The notes under the pieces are model-generated. The model saw only the letters and a program-made list of their open reading frames with translations, was not told the origin of the DNA and did no database searches. From Dioscorea cayenensis subsp. rotundata (lineage: Eukaryota > Streptophyta > Magnoliopsida > Dioscoreales > Dioscoreaceae): 64,000 nt of DNA. The stretch lies in contig NC_052489.1 in assembly GCF_009730915.1 (NCBI RefSeq), forward strand, positions 28,761,916 through 28,825,915. The letters run 5' to 3'. This document shows, piece after piece, positions 11,766 to 25,600 of the stretch (its first letter is position 1; the number at the start of each line of letters is the position of its first letter). Both the position numbers and the translations under genes were made by a program.

Positions 11766-14700
11766 ATGATGAGGAGGATGGCCGGAGAGGTGCTCAGAGT
11801 CCGGGAGACGTCGCCCGATGAGGCTGAGACTAGCTTTCGCGAGCTCGATGATGTTTTCCTCCAGGTGTGTATCTCGTTCTTGGATTTCTCTTGTTGTTTC
11901 TTGTGATTTGATTGTGCGATGTTCTTGGTCTTTGATCGATGTTCTATGTTTGTTGATTTGATTAGTGTTTACTTTAACAATGGATCTAAATCATGAGTTC
12001 TTTGAGTTGAAACTTAACTTGAATTGAATCAAGTAGGTGAGATCTTAATTGATTAGGAAGTGATGAAGAAGTTGCTTTGATGTGAATGAAGTTTCTTGGG
12101 GTTTGTAGTTTGAGTAATAGATCAGTTTGATCTCGGTTTGTCTAATTTGTTTGATAATTCTTTTGGTTCATTTACAGACTCAGACGAGAATATGGCTTGG
12201 AGAAGTTCTTCATGAAAGGTTTGATGAAGAAATGGCTGTTGCTGATTTATTGGCAGATGGAGAATTGCTGTAAGCAACCTTATGCAATCCTTTCCCATTT
12301 TTATTTTTTTTTTTATAAATGTGTATTTGTAGTAATAAACTGGAATTTGCTAACAGGATAAATTGATGATATTGGTTTTCAAGTCAGATGGCTAGTAAAG
12401 TTTGTGGTAAATTTGTTGACACTAGAAAAGCTAGTTGTGGCATAAATTGCACTTTAAATTGACTGTTTGAGCTGTACTAGCTAATGTGCAGTTCCTTCTT
12501 GTTAGTGAAGAATGAGATTTATTCCATGTGGAGATTATAATCACAATCTGATTAATTAAGCTAAATTTTTACAACCATTTTTGGGATCTTGTTCCATATA
12601 GATTGTATACACTATAAAGTGTACATTTTATACTAGCCTATAGTGCTGGAAGATTTGTAAATTTGTGTGATTGCAGGGGCTTAAAGGCTGTCTGTCTGAT
12701 ATTGTCTTTGTTGCAGCATCATTTACTTTTTTGTGTAATATTATTTCTTAATATGTGGAAAGTGATTGAAGGGTATACTGCTATATATTTGGTTAATAAT
12801 TGGAAAAATATTATTATTTTAACATTGTACTTTGACAAGTCAATGCTTTTGGTTTTTTTTTTGGTCTATAAAAGGTTGAAATGGAATGTGATGATTTTGG
12901 CTCCGTTGTTTTTGTTGTCTTGGAAGCGCAAAATCTACTCATTCTATCTTTATTCACTTTTGTTAAATAGCCATTTGAATCATTTTTCTACATCTGAAGA
13001 AACAAATGTTGGCTGTTGCCATCTTTTCTGGATATATAAACTACAATGTTAAGGTCAATCTCCCAATTCACTTCAATTTTTTTTAAGGAGCAGAAGTTTA
13101 TCTTCTTTCATATTATTACAATTGTCACGGAATTGTTATTCAAGAGTGCTTGTATGAATTTTTGTGTCATCATATCTTAACAATGGTTGAATGGACATAT
13201 AAACAATTAATTTGTTACATATAGTTGGGCAGAAGGATTACAAACCCGCTGTCCGTTTTTTTTTTCCTCACATAATTTTTTTGGCTTTGTCATTGGCTCA
13301 TTTTTATTCTTTACAGATTTCAAGTATCAAAAGCTGTGTGGAAGATGATATTGAATAAGAATGTGGATATAAGGCACTCAAAATTCTTTATCTATGAACG
13401 TACTTCTTTTGGTAAGGCTGATGGGAGATATATGGCTTATCCCAAGGTTGACTCCTTTTTAAAGGTATTATATGATTTACTAATTTCAGTGTGGCATACC
13501 TTCTTTACCTAGTAAAGAGTGATTTCTTATGGGTGGTTACAATTTATCAGCCAGGTCCAGAATAGGTAGGTTGATAGGAAAAATATTCATGCTCAACATA
13601 ACCCATGTTTAGGTTTGTTTTCGCTAAAGCTTGTTGATTTTTGTGAAACTATTAAGTCCATACTTGTTTGCCCTTCACATATACTATTTACTCTTTCTAG
13701 GTCAAACTACCAAGGTGCCAAATATGACTAACCATTTTGGGGTTGTGCCCTTGCCTGTTTCTTCATCAATACTCTTTTTATGCAAGCAAACATGTTTGAA
13801 TCACCACTTACGGCCATGTCATAGGATTTATGTGGCACTCTGGTTATGTGTTTAGGAGGCAAAATATTTGTTGCTGGGTACATTTGACACTTGGTTGTGG
13901 AATTACACGCATTCTTGTTCTCCACATCTCTGCTCGATGCCATCTGGCTCATCTCTTTCTTAAATCATCAAGGATATTTTTGTCCTTTTATCAATAACTT
14001 TGACTAAGAGCAGGAGCTGCTATTACCTACTGGTGCATTCCCCTTGTGTATGGTAAGAATTTTCTTACTTGTGTTGACAGATCTGTCAGATCTTGGGGAT
14101 GACCGGCATTGATCTATTTTCCCCACCTGATGTTGTCGAAAAAAGGGATATTCGTAGGGTTTGCATGTGCATTCGCTCTCTCTCGAAGAAAGCTAGATTG
14201 ATGAAATTAAATGTAAGATTTTTTAAAAAATTTTGTGTTATGTATTCTAAGCATGTGTATTTAATAAAGCACATCTGATCATTTGTGGTAGATTCCAGAT
14301 TTTGACATTGTTACATACACAATAGCCATGCCCTACTGGTTTGGTTGGTGGTCTACGTAGGAGTTTAGAGCTATCACAGCGCAACTCTTCTAATTCCAAC
14401 GGGAGTAGCCCATCAATGGGTCCAAGGGGATTGCACAAGCAGGCAAGAATCAGTATTTTTACGAGTTTAACTTAAATAAACTATGTTGGCATGCATGAGG
14501 TTTTCTTATGATAGATAGTTGTTATTTTGCATTCAATTCAACATGCTGATGGATCTATGTTTCTCATTTCTGTGTAGAAAAATTTTAGTGGGTCCTTTGC
14601 TCGATACCATGATTTATTTTCAGAGTCTGATGAAGGTGAAAGCACTTATTCTGAATTTGAGTTTCAGAGTCCATCATCAAATGCCTCATCCCCAAATATG

Positions 14701-16822
14701 TCCAGCATTATCGGAGAGAGTTCACTTGAAGATGACAACATTCTCAACAAAAATTTAGTTGATCTAGATGCCAGATTTCAGCTGGACTATTGGTATGAAA
14801 ACGAAAATGATTTGCATTGGAAGAGTTTTGGCAGCAATTTGTCGGGAGATATTGACTGTGTTTATGATGTAAACCTTGAGATTGCTGAAAAAGAATGTGA
14901 GCCATTTGTATGTCTTTCTCATCAGGTTCAGACTGTTAAATGGAACCCTGGAGATACTGATGATGAGAAAATCTAAATGCTTTGGGTCTGCCACAGCAAT
15001 CATCATATGATGCTACCTTTTACATGCCGGAGACACATCAAAGATGCAATAATTTCCACAAACTGTTAAATACAGGATTTGAGAATGTTTCTTCAGAAGA
15101 AGCCAGGGAAAGGAAACAGAATGGCAAGCCTAGTTCCTCACCTGTTCTTATGTCTGATTACTCCAACAGAGATACATCAACAGATGACTATGTTGACCTC
15201 ATGACTGGTAAATCTGGCAGAAACTTTTCTGACATGGAAAATGACTGCATTGCATTGCCTGATTCAATTGTGGCATCCTGCAGACCATATTTAGATGTGA
15301 AAACTGAAGATCTGATGTTAAGAGACATTAAGGACAGGGTTGAAGGGGATATCATTGATGAGGCTATGCATTGTGAAATTTCTTCTTCATCTTCCTTGAG
15401 TGCTTGTACAAGCAAAACTACAACAATCAGACCTTCTGCAGATAAAGACTGTATCTGTGAAACTGAAGATTGCAATGATATCTTTGGAAATTCTACAATC
15501 AAACAGTCAGCTTGTGTTATTGAAGAGGGAAACCAATTGTTTAGCATCCCCTGGCATGGGCATAGCTGAGGTATCCAATGATTTATTTGCACTAGGGAGA
15601 ATTAAACCATCAGCTGGATATCATACTAGTGTAGAATCTAGTGTGGATGGTGACACTGTAGAATCTAGTGAACACATATCATCATCTGAGAACAAGAAAA
15701 AAACTTTGCTTGGAGTTTGTGAATATGCACCTGCACCCTTTGGCAGTGATTCTTCTGATGCCACACTCCATGCAAATTCAGCTTGTATTATTAATGAGTC
15801 ATGTGTGTCAGTGGTACATAAAGATCAATACACTAGTGTTGGTGGTGGTTTAACCGAAGGGGCCAATGGAAGAGTAGCACCTAATATAGGGAGCGATGAT
15901 TTAGAACCAAATGAGACACATGTTTTGAAGGAATCTTGTATCTGTGGCAATGCTGATTTCAATCCCACCTGCTGCAGTGAGGCTAAATTAGAGGGAACTA
16001 GTCTAGGGGAGTTATCTGAACCAGTAGCTTGTCAGGATTCTGTTATTGAGAGTTGTCATGCCAAAATCAAGGCGCACATGCATTGCTCAACTTTGTTTTC
16101 TGCACGGGAAAATGAAGTCAATGCAAAGCAAAACATTGTGGATACAAATCAAACTCCCCCTGTAGATTATATGGGAGACAACAGAAGGAACAACTTGGAC
16201 GCTGCTCCCACATCCAAGGTAAGAGTGAAACTGTATCAAATTATATTGAATAAAAAAATTAAATTAGAGTTCATCAGCTTTCATTATGGTGTAAATTTTA
16301 CAAATCAGGAGGACATAACTATTGATTTCTTAAGCAGACAATAGAGGACCATGAAAAGGAGGTATTGAGGATGCATGAGCTGAATGGAAAAAATAAGTCA
16401 CGTGAATCTCCTAAGCTGGGCAACATAGTGCTGAAATCAGTTGCTGGGGGAATCACATTAGTTGGTGCTGCATTCCTTTTTCTTCAGTTTAGGTATGACC
16501 AATGATGAGAATGCTTTCCTACTGAAGCACCTACCGAGCTGACGAACTGATTAACCTGGAACCAAAATTTTTACATTTTTGCAGGGGAAGGATAGGCAAA
16601 GGAAAAGCTAATGGAGGTTTGGTGCTGCCAAAGGTACAAAACACCAGCCAGGAAGGTTCTAGAGATAAAGGTGAGAATGATGATGATGGCAAGCAACATG
16701 TTCCAAGTCTTGCTCAAAAACCTTCCAAAACTCAGGGGACCAACAACAGTGGTACAGCACAAAAGCAAGCAGAGATGAGTAGAAAGAAGGTATTCTACCC
16801 TGGAGACAAACTCAAGGTTTAA
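11766..16822 (+). CDS. calponin-homology-domain protein with C-terminal membrane segment (gene B), frameshifted
   Basis: Coding exons are 11766-11864, 12178-12269, 13317-13464, 14081-14212, 14292-14442, 14578-16218, 16338-16492 and 16585-16822. Exons 2-4 encode a calponin-homology fold (residues about 35-155): TRIWLGEVL, VADLLADGELLFQ, KVDSFLKICQILG, DLFSPPDVVEKRDIRRVC. CH domains commonly bind actin; partner and role here are unknown. Exon 6 is a long, acidic, Ser-rich, disordered region. Exon 7 encodes a hydrophobic helix ending VGAAFLFLQF, a likely tail anchor followed by a short basic/acidic tail. The reading frame breaks three times: an extra base near 14334, a missing A in the run near 14968-14971, and an extra base near 15538-15542. 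With these, exon 5 (151 bases) and exon 6 come back into phase with their neighbours and the length is about 884 aa. Intron 5 has a GC donor (CAG|GCAAGA). Either assembly indels or recent decay is possible. Confidence 0.75.
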
Positions 16823-17497
16823 TAGGATCAGAATAATATGTTGAGGTTTTAAGCCCTCTCGTATTGAATGAATGTCAAGTATTTCCAGGGAAGCCTACTT
16901 GTCAGCATGTTTAAGTAATGCAAGAAGCTTTTCTTGCATGGTCACAATTTTGTATGGCTATATTATATAGTGGAATGAGCCGACATTGTACAAATATAGT
17001 CCGCAGAAGTCTATTCATTTGTAAAGAGAATCATTCGCAATAAAAAAAATACATCACATGTCAATGTAACTAAAGTGACGTTGGGAAAAAAGTAACTCCC
17101 ATTTTTCTTGAAATAATAATAATAATAATAATAAATATATAAATAAGAGGTCATTTAAATTGTTTTAAAAAGAAAACACCCCTCTTCTAACGCTCAAACA
17201 ACTTAATGATGCTGATGCATATGCACATTAATCTCATGAAAGAGAATTCACTCCATTAAAGGGACTTGAATTATGCGATCTCTTTTGGTCGCTAACAGCT
17301 TTTTTAATGGAAACCATAATTTGAACAATAATGACACTAACGGAATTGACAGGCAACAAAAACTTGTATTTGCCCAGCAGAAGCTCTGCTGGCCCTAGGT
17401 TACAGGCCATCCATGGTGAAACCCTTTTTTCTCGAGGTTACCAGTGATATGCTGGAGCGAAACATATTGAAGCATTCAAACAGTGCCGGGGAGAACA
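16823..17497. other. convergent intergenic region, gene B / MAPKKK copy 1
   Basis: It holds the 3' untranslated ends of gene B (+) and kinase copy 1 (-), plus an (AAT)n tract at about 17114-17136. The same sequence recurs in decayed form at 47757-48530, before copy 3. It therefore belongs to the duplicated block. Confidence 0.7.
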
Positions 17498-20400
17498 TCA
17501 GTCAGTACTTGTAGAAGCTGATGTCTTGATAAATGGGTGCTCCATCAGCTCAGAGGCAGTGGGCCGATCTTCAGGATTAAATTGTACACATTTAAGAATG
17601 AAATCACGGGCGTCCCGGGATAGAATGTTGGGTATAGGAGGCTTTTCTCCTCGACCAATCTTAAAGAAAGCTTGTGGCTGCAAATTCCACAAATAAAAAA
17701 TTTATCGTAAGTAATTAGGTTTGTGCTCCTTGGAATTGACTTAATCCTTAATGTTACGCAATCTCAACTACATGAATGTTAATCTAAGGCTATGTTTTAG
17801 TTGAACAGTGTTTGTAAGGCTTGATGGTATAGAGATAACAAGACTGACCAATGTGTCTGCCAACATATGTGTAAAACATGAATGATCCTCTCTTTAGTGT
17901 CCTGTGAACTCATATGGTGCTTATAAAATTCATAAAGCCTTTTTCTAAAGGTGCAAATTACTCACCCATTCCAAATTCGGATATGGAACTTGTCGTGTTA
18001 GCATCTCCAACACTGTGCAACCAAGACTCCAAATATCAGCTGCAGTTCCGTAGGAACTCTTTGGATTAACAACCTGAAGACAAGCACTTCCAAGTGAAAA
18101 TGTGTGCATATGTTCATGGATATACAGATAACGGATCACTTCAAAAACAGAGAATGGGTCAATACATGGTTCAGTCATCCAAAGTTCTGAACTCTTTCCA
18201 AACAATTGTGGCAAAGATTGTGGAATATTATCCACAAGCTCAACAAAAACTGACTGGATTTGACATAACAGATCTGACTAACAGGACAGGAGGAACATTT
18301 TTCCAATTTGATTATTTACAGAATAAATAAGCCATCAACTATGTTATCCTCTTGACCAAAAGAGAAGAATATAACCAGATGAGAAAAATATGGCTAAATC
18401 AGAGACATGCTGAGAAAGTAAATTTATCAAAGGAAAAGGTAGCAGAGAAATAACTGAAGCAAGCGGGCAGATGCAACAATCCAAGTGATTCAGAGATCTT
18501 TACATTAAGTTGTGGAAATTAGTAACATAACTTTTCATAAAGCAAGTCCAAATAGCAGGAATAATCACCAACATCCAACAAAAAAGGTAGCCCTTCCATA
18601 GACAGATTAGGATACTCAAAGAACATCAAATATAAGAGGCAATGTTCCATCACATAGATGAGAATTTAATCTTATCTCTAATAATAAAAATTAATATTGA
18701 AATAAAAGAAAAGACATGCTAACCTCAGGGGCCATCCAATAGACACTTCCTTTGCAAGATTTTAGCACATTCAATTTGGTGATCTGAAATTTTCCAAAAT
18801 TAATAATATAAAACAGAAGATAAAGGCATTTTCCAGAAAAGCTTTCAAAAGATATAAACATCAAATCTTGCAAAGGCGAAACAAACCTCCTTTGCTAATC
18901 CAAAGTCCGCAAGTTTTACAGAACCATTGGAACTGACCAAAATATTGGCACATTTGATATCCCTGCAAGAAAAGAAAGGATTTAATTCTACAATATTTAA
19001 TATAGAATCCATCTTACATTAAAGCATAAATAACATTATTATCACACGACTTATAAATCGACCAAAAGAAAATTACACAAATATATTGAGAAAATGTCCA
19101 GAAGAACTTAATTTGGCAATTCAAAAAATTACATGAAGTTGAAACTACTTAACCAACTAGCATACCAGAAGGAAAACCGTCCACCAATGAGAATGAGGTC
19201 TCCCTTAATAAGGTTACTTAGGTCAGTTCAGTCAAGTCAATTTGACCTAGTTTTACTCTATAAACCACCCAAATTTAGATTGAGCACGGACAAGAATGGA
19301 TAAGGCTAAGTTTTTACAATTCACATAGTAAACTCTAGTGTCATCAAAATAATCAAGTAAACATTCATCTTTTCTTCAAAAGCTGAAAATATCAATCCTT
19401 GTGAAAGAAAGAGTAAGAGTGCTCCTTGCATAGAAAAAGTAGTATCACCTGTGAACCACGTTTCTGTCGTGAAGATACTTCAAGCCACTCAGAATCTGTC
19501 TCGTATATGTAGAAACCTGTGAATCTGGTAAGTGATTCCTTTGGTACAAAGATGCCAAAGAACCTTGACTCACAAGTTCTAGGAAGATATACAGTTTTGC
19601 TTCTTCCTGGGAAAAAAAAGGCCCAAAGTTACATTTAGCAAATTCGAGGAATAACTCAGGAATATTGAATGGACTGAAGAATAACAACAAACTTCCAAAC
19701 CATGTAAAAAATGGTTACTTTTAGCATAAAACTGACCAATAAACTAAAAATTGAACATTGACATGAGTAAACGACATTCATTTAGAATTGCATGAAGAAT
19801 TTTAACATTCTCAAACCCAAAGCCTCAAGAAGAATTGTTATGAGTTTGTTGAAGACAAATGTCAGAAACCAAGTCAACAATCATGCTTAAGAGAATTGAA
19901 CTTCTATAAACTAATTTCATGGAAGCAATTGAGTTCAATCCTCTGGAAACCAACTACCCAACATACTCAAATTGATAGCCAAATCTACAAGATGGGTTAA
20001 GCCATGTTAGCTACCACACATACACCTATCAAGGCAAAAGCACCAACAAACCTACATCCAATATTCCATATTTAAATTGCAAGATCATATAGAGAAAAGA
20101 TTTTATCTAACCCTTTCAATTAATAAATGCATAATAATAACAATATAAGCAAAGCACTAACATCAGAGACAAACAGCATTTTCTACACTGAATGTCAAAT
20201 GAATAACCAGAAAAAACATATATGATCTGATGACAACAAAGCAAGGCTCAAACCGGTTCATAAAGTGAAAGTTAAAATTATCCTACTATATGTTACCTTG
20301 ACATTATAGGAATTACTTTCTAAAAGAGTCAACAAAGACTTAATAGCTCTTTGAAAATAAAGGCAAAGCATGCTAGCTGGATGGTCCCAAAAAAACAAAG

Positions 20401-21779
20401 GATTGAAGATGATACCTTGTCGGATCCAAAATACTGAACTATGTTATCATGTTCGAATTGACTTAAAAATGTGATCTCCTGAAAAAGAAGAAATAATTAG
20501 TTAAGAGAACCACTAACCACAACAACCTTGCAGCATCACATGTACGACTAGATTTGAGAGGATTTAGTGAAATTGAGCCACAAACAATAACAAATTAAAA
20601 ATCAAAGCCCAAAAACTGCAACAGATAGAAGACTATAGAACATCACCTGTTCAAGCTCAATAATGCATTGGTTTGCATTGCTTCGTTGGTCCAGCAAAGA
20701 TATTTCTTTAACCGCAAAGAAAAACCCATCACTGCAAGTAAAAATTATATTAGCATCTAATACCCAATTAAACAAGCAACAGATGAGATTGAATTCAACA
20801 GATGACAAACTTCGATTTGATAACCAAAGAGCACTCCCTTTAGAAGATAATCACCATTGAACTGCTAAGAATGCACTGTCTAATTATAGTTCAGATGCAA
20901 ACCACGAGCAATCTTTGAAGTTAAAATCATTTGACTATAAAAAAGATTTACTTTTTTAAAAAAAAACACTTACTCGTTGATCCCTTCATACACCGTCCCA
21001 AAGGATCCGCTGCCAAGCAGCCGGCCTCGCATCCACGAGTTGATGCTCCTCTTGAACCTGCCATTTGGTGAGATCACGAAAATCGTGCTCGATGAATCAT
21101 CGTCATTTGAAGTAGAATATGAGCACGATCCCATCATATCTCCAAACGTCTCGCCCATCCTGAATTCTAAAGCCCATTCATCCTCCACAACTTTGTCCAC
21201 CAAATCAACGTATTTCCTCTCTTCTTCATCATCATCCGGCCCAAAGGATCTCAGCAAATCCCAAGTGGATCCCATCTTCTCCAAGACAGGGAGCACCATT
21301 GACGGCGGAGGTAGGGTTTGCCTCGAAGGCGGCAAGGGAAGTAGGGTTTGCCTCGAAGGCGGCAAGGGAGGAAGGGTTTGCCTCGAAGGCGGCAATGGCA
21401 AGACTTGCTTCAACCGCGGCAAAGGAACAGGAGGAGGGGTAAGGACCGGAGGGCGGAGACCACCACCATCTGAAGTTCCTTCGGAGCTCGTCAACTTCGG
21501 TGAAGAAAGGGTATGAGGGGTGAGAAGCGGAGGAAGGGCACCGTTGATGCCGCTGCCATCAGATTTTCCTCCGGAGCTCTTTACCAGTGGTGAATCATCA
21601 GCCGTCAGTGGATCAGCACGATCATAGGAAAGAAATCGATCACGCGATTCCCGACTATCGGAGGAATCCTCAGAGCCAGAAAGACTAAGGCTAAGGCGGA
21701 GATGATCGAGCTTACCGTAAAGCGCTTCGATCCCGGAGCGGGAGGAGAAGAAGGAGAGGCGCTGGTCGTACAAGGACAT
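17498..21779 (-). CDS. MEKK1-like MAP kinase kinase kinase, copy 1 (short N-terminus)
   Basis: Eight coding exons on the - strand: 21779-20974, 20731-20647, 20478-20416, 19606-19449, 18962-18887, 18783-18724, 18073-17966 and 17677-17498. All are GT-AG and in phase, giving 511 aa. The protein kinase domain spans about residues 256-495: glycine loop GSGSFGTVYEG, lysine K277 in AVKE, HRDIKCAN (D372), DFG (D390), WMAPE, DIWSLGC. Order and wording match the plant MEKK1 group, which phosphorylates MAP kinase kinases in immune and stress cascades. The N-terminal part is proline-rich with a repeated PPSRQTL. Compared with copy 3 it lacks 152 residues of exon 1, including the conserved block around DWEARKSR. 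The ATG at 21779 (MSLYDQR) was chosen because the sequence upstream resembles a leader shared with the other copies. It is convergent with gene B. It is likely functional as a kinase; its regulation may differ. Confidence 0.9.
21308..21405 (-). repeat. 30-bp coding minisatellite, MAPKKK copy 1
   Basis: Three near-identical units contain GTTTGCCTCGAAGGCGGCAA on the + strand. They encode the PPSRQTL repeat of the proline-rich linker. Copy 3 has about six units at the equivalent place. Confidence 0.8.
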
Positions 21780-22013
21780 GGCGAGAAGGCGTGGAGGAGA
21801 AGCCCAAGAAAGGATAGGGAAATGGATGGGAAGCAGAGGAAGAGAAGAGAAGAGAAGGATATGGTATGGGCACAGGGCATAGGGGCACGGCTCGACGAGG
21901 GTTTTTGTTGGTTGACTGACCGGGGGTGCTCTGCTCCCACGCGGCGGAGTGAAGAAGACCTCAGCGCGCCAAAGCGGGAGCCATTTGCCTATTTTGCCGG
22001 CACACCCTCGCAT

Positions 22014-22658
22014 TTTTTTAAATTTTTTTCTTATTTTATTTATTATTTTATTAATTGATTTATTGGTTTGATCTTTTTATGTACTCCCCCTTGAAAACCT
22101 CGTAATTTTTTATATATATTTTCCTTCTGTAAGAACCTGGAAGCCTGGAAGGGGAAAGTTTGGCATATACCCCTTATAAATTGCGTAATTACATAAACAT
22201 ATATATATATATATATATATATATGCATATAATTTGTTTAAAAGTTAATTAGTGATTAATTAATTGATTTTTCAAGTGAAAGTATGTTCCAAATAGACCA
22301 GCATATGATATAAAATATAAAATCTATATTAATAAATTCTTAAATCTCAGAGAAACAGCTTTTGGCTATAACCAACTGAGGTTCTTTATTTAATAATATT
22401 TTGTGTTTAATGTCCATAGTAAATTTGTTGTGGTTTTATGTAACATACAATTTAGTTTTTTTTTATTACAATAATACAATTTCATTATTATTCTTGTTTT
22501 ATTTTATAATATGGCCAAACCCGTCTCAATTTTGTTTTAGATGGAAGTCAGTAGTCCCTCGACTAATCCATGGTGAAATCCCTTTTTCTCAAGGTTACTT
22601 ATGGGTGATAGGCAGGAGCGAAACATATTGAAGCATTCAAACAGTGCCGGGGAGAACA
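22014..22658. other. 5' flank of MAPKKK copy 1 and duplication junction
   Basis: The sequence after copy 1 (for example TTTTTATGTACTCCCCCTTG and GGGGAAAGTTTGGCATAT) recurs at about 44570-45300 and 53830-54560, the flanks of copies 2 and 3. A (TA)n tract lies at about 22199-22225. The similarity to the flanks stops near 22560, where the downstream region of copy 2 begins (ATCCATGGTGAAATCCC). That marks the tandem junction. No gene. Confidence 0.7.
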
Positions 22659-25600
22659 TCAGTCAGTACTTGTAGAAGCTGATAGTGACGTCTTGATAAA
22701 TGGGTGCTCCATCAGCTCAGAGGCAGTGGGCCGATTTTCAGGATTCAATTGTACACATTTCAGAATGAAATCACGGGATAGAATGTTGGGTATAGGAGGC
22801 TTTTCACCTTGACCAATCTTATAGAAAGCTTCTGGCTGCAATTCAAAGAATTAAAAATTTATCGTAAGTAATTAGGTTTGTGCACTTAATGTTATGCAAT
22901 CTCAACTACATGAATATTAATCTAAGGCTATGTTTTAATTGAACAATGATTGTAAGGCTTGCTTGTATAGAGATAACAAAACTGCGACCAATGTATGTCT
23001 GCCTTCATATGTGTAAAACATGCATGATGCTTTCTTTAGTGTCCTGTGAAGTCATACGGTACTTAATAAAATGCATAAAGCCTTTTCTAAAGGTGCAAGT
23101 CACTCACCCATTCCAAATTTGGATATGGAACTTGTCGTGTTAGCATCTCCAACACTGTGCAACCAAGACTCCAAATATCAGCTGCAGGTCCGGAGGGACC
23201 CTTTGGATTAACAACCTGAAGACAGGCACTTCCAAGTGAAAATGTGTGACATATATTCATGGATATACAGAAAAATGGGGCAATACATGGTTCAGTGATC
23301 CAAAGTTCTGAACTCTGTCCAAAAAAATGTGGCAAAGATTGTGGAATATTATCCACAAGCTCAACAAAAACTTATTGGATTTGACATAACAGATCTGACT
23401 AACAGGACAGGAAAATTTGCAAGCTATGGTTAAGCCTGGCTTCCTAACAAGTTCCTTTTCTCTCTTACAAACATAGGAGTGAGGAACATTTTCCGAATTT
23501 GATTATTTACAGAATAAATAAGCCATCAACTATGTTATCCTCTAAACCAAAAGAGAAGAATATAACCAGATGAGAAAAATATAGCAAAATCAGAGACATG
23601 CTGAGAAAGTAAATTTATCAAAGGAAAAGGTAGCAGAGAAATAACTGAAGCAAGCGGGCAGATGCAACAATCCAAGTGATCCAGAGATCTTTACATTAAG
23701 TTGTGGTAATTAGTAACATTACTTTTTATAAAGCAAGTCCAAACAGCAGGAATAATCACCATCATCAAACAAGAAGGGTAGCCCTTCCACAGACAGATTA
23801 GGGATACTCAAAGAACATCAAATAGGAGGGGCAATGTTCCATCACATAGATGAGAATTTAATCTTATCTCTAATAATAAAAATTAATATTGAAATAAAAG
23901 AAAAGACATGCTAACCTCAGGGGCCATCCAATAGACACTTCCTTTGCAAGATTTTAGCACATCCAATTTGGTGATCTGAAATTTTCCAAAATTAATAATT
24001 TAATACAGAAGATAAAGGCATTTTCCAGAAAAGCTTTCAAAAGATATAAATATCAAATCTTGCAAAGGCGAAACAAACCTCCTTAGCTAAGCCAAAGTCT
24101 GCAAGTTTTACAGAACCATTGGAACTGACCAAAATATTGGCACATTTGATATCCCTGCAAGAAAAGAAAGGATTTAGTACTACAATATTTAATATAGAAT
24201 CCATCTTACATTCAAGCATAACTAACATTATTATCACACGACTTATAAATCGACCAAAAGAAAATCACACAAATATATTGAGAAAATGCCCAGCAGAACT
24301 TAATTTGGCAATTCGAAAAATTACATGAACTTTAAACTACTTAGCCAACTAGCATACCAGCCCTCCGCCAATGAGAATGAGATCTCCCTTAATTTGGTTA
24401 CTTAGGTCAGTTCAGTCAAGTCAATTTGACCTAGTTTTACTCTATAAACCACCCAAATTTAGATTGAGCACAGACAAGAATGGATAAGGCTAAGTTTTTA
24501 CAATTCACATAGTAAACTTTAGTGTCATCAAAATAATCAAGTAAACATTCATCTTTTCTTCAAAAGCTGAAAATATCAATCCTTGTGAAAGAAAGAGTAA
24601 GAGTGCTCCTTGCATAGAAAACAATAGCATCACCTGTGAACCACGTTTCTGTCATGAAGATACTTCAAGCCACTCAGAATCTGTCTCGTATATGCAGAAA
24701 CCTGTGAATCTGGTAAGTGATACCTTTCGTACAAAGATGCCAAAGAACCTTGACTCACAAGTTCTAGGAAGATATACAGTTTTGCTTCTTCCTGGAAAAA
24801 AAAAGGCCCAAAGTTACATTTAGCAAATTCGAGGAATAACTCAGGAATATTGAATGGACTGAAGAATAACAACAAACTTCCAAACCATGTAAAAAATGGT
24901 TACTTTTAGAATAAAACTGAACAATGAACTAAAAACTGAACATTGGCATGAGTAAACGACATTCATTTATAATTGCATGAAGAATTTTAACATCGTGAAA
25001 TTTTATCATTCTCAAACCCAAAGCCTCAAGAAGAATTGTTATGAGTTTGGTGAAGACAAATGTCAGAAACCAAGTCAACAATCATGCTTAAGAGAATTGA
25101 GCTTCTATAAACTAATTTCATGGAAGCAATTGAGTTTAGTCCCCTGGAAACCAACTACCCAACATACTCAAGTTAATAGCCAAATCTACAAGATGGGTTA
25201 AGCCATGTTAGCTACCACACATACACCTACCAAGGCAAAAGCACCAACAAACCTACATCCAATATTCCATATTTAAATTGCAAGATCATGTAGAGAAAAG
25301 ATTTTATCTAACCCTTTCAATTAATAAATGCATAATAATAACAATATAAGCAAAGCACTAACATCAGAGACAAACAGCATTTTCTACACTGAATGTCAAA
25401 TGAATAACCAGAAAAAACATATATGATCTGATGACAACAAAGCAAGGCTCAAACCGGTTCATAAAGTGAAAGTTAAAATTATCCTACTATATGTTACCTT
25501 GACATTATAGGAATTACTTTCTAAAAGGCAAAGCATGCTAGCTGGATGGTCCCAAAAAAACAAAGGATTGAACTTGAAGATGATACCTTGTCGGATCCAA

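Noticed and set aside
15188..15592. 134-aa open frame on the - strand in gene B
   Set aside because: Antisense of gene B exon 6, no recognisable feature.
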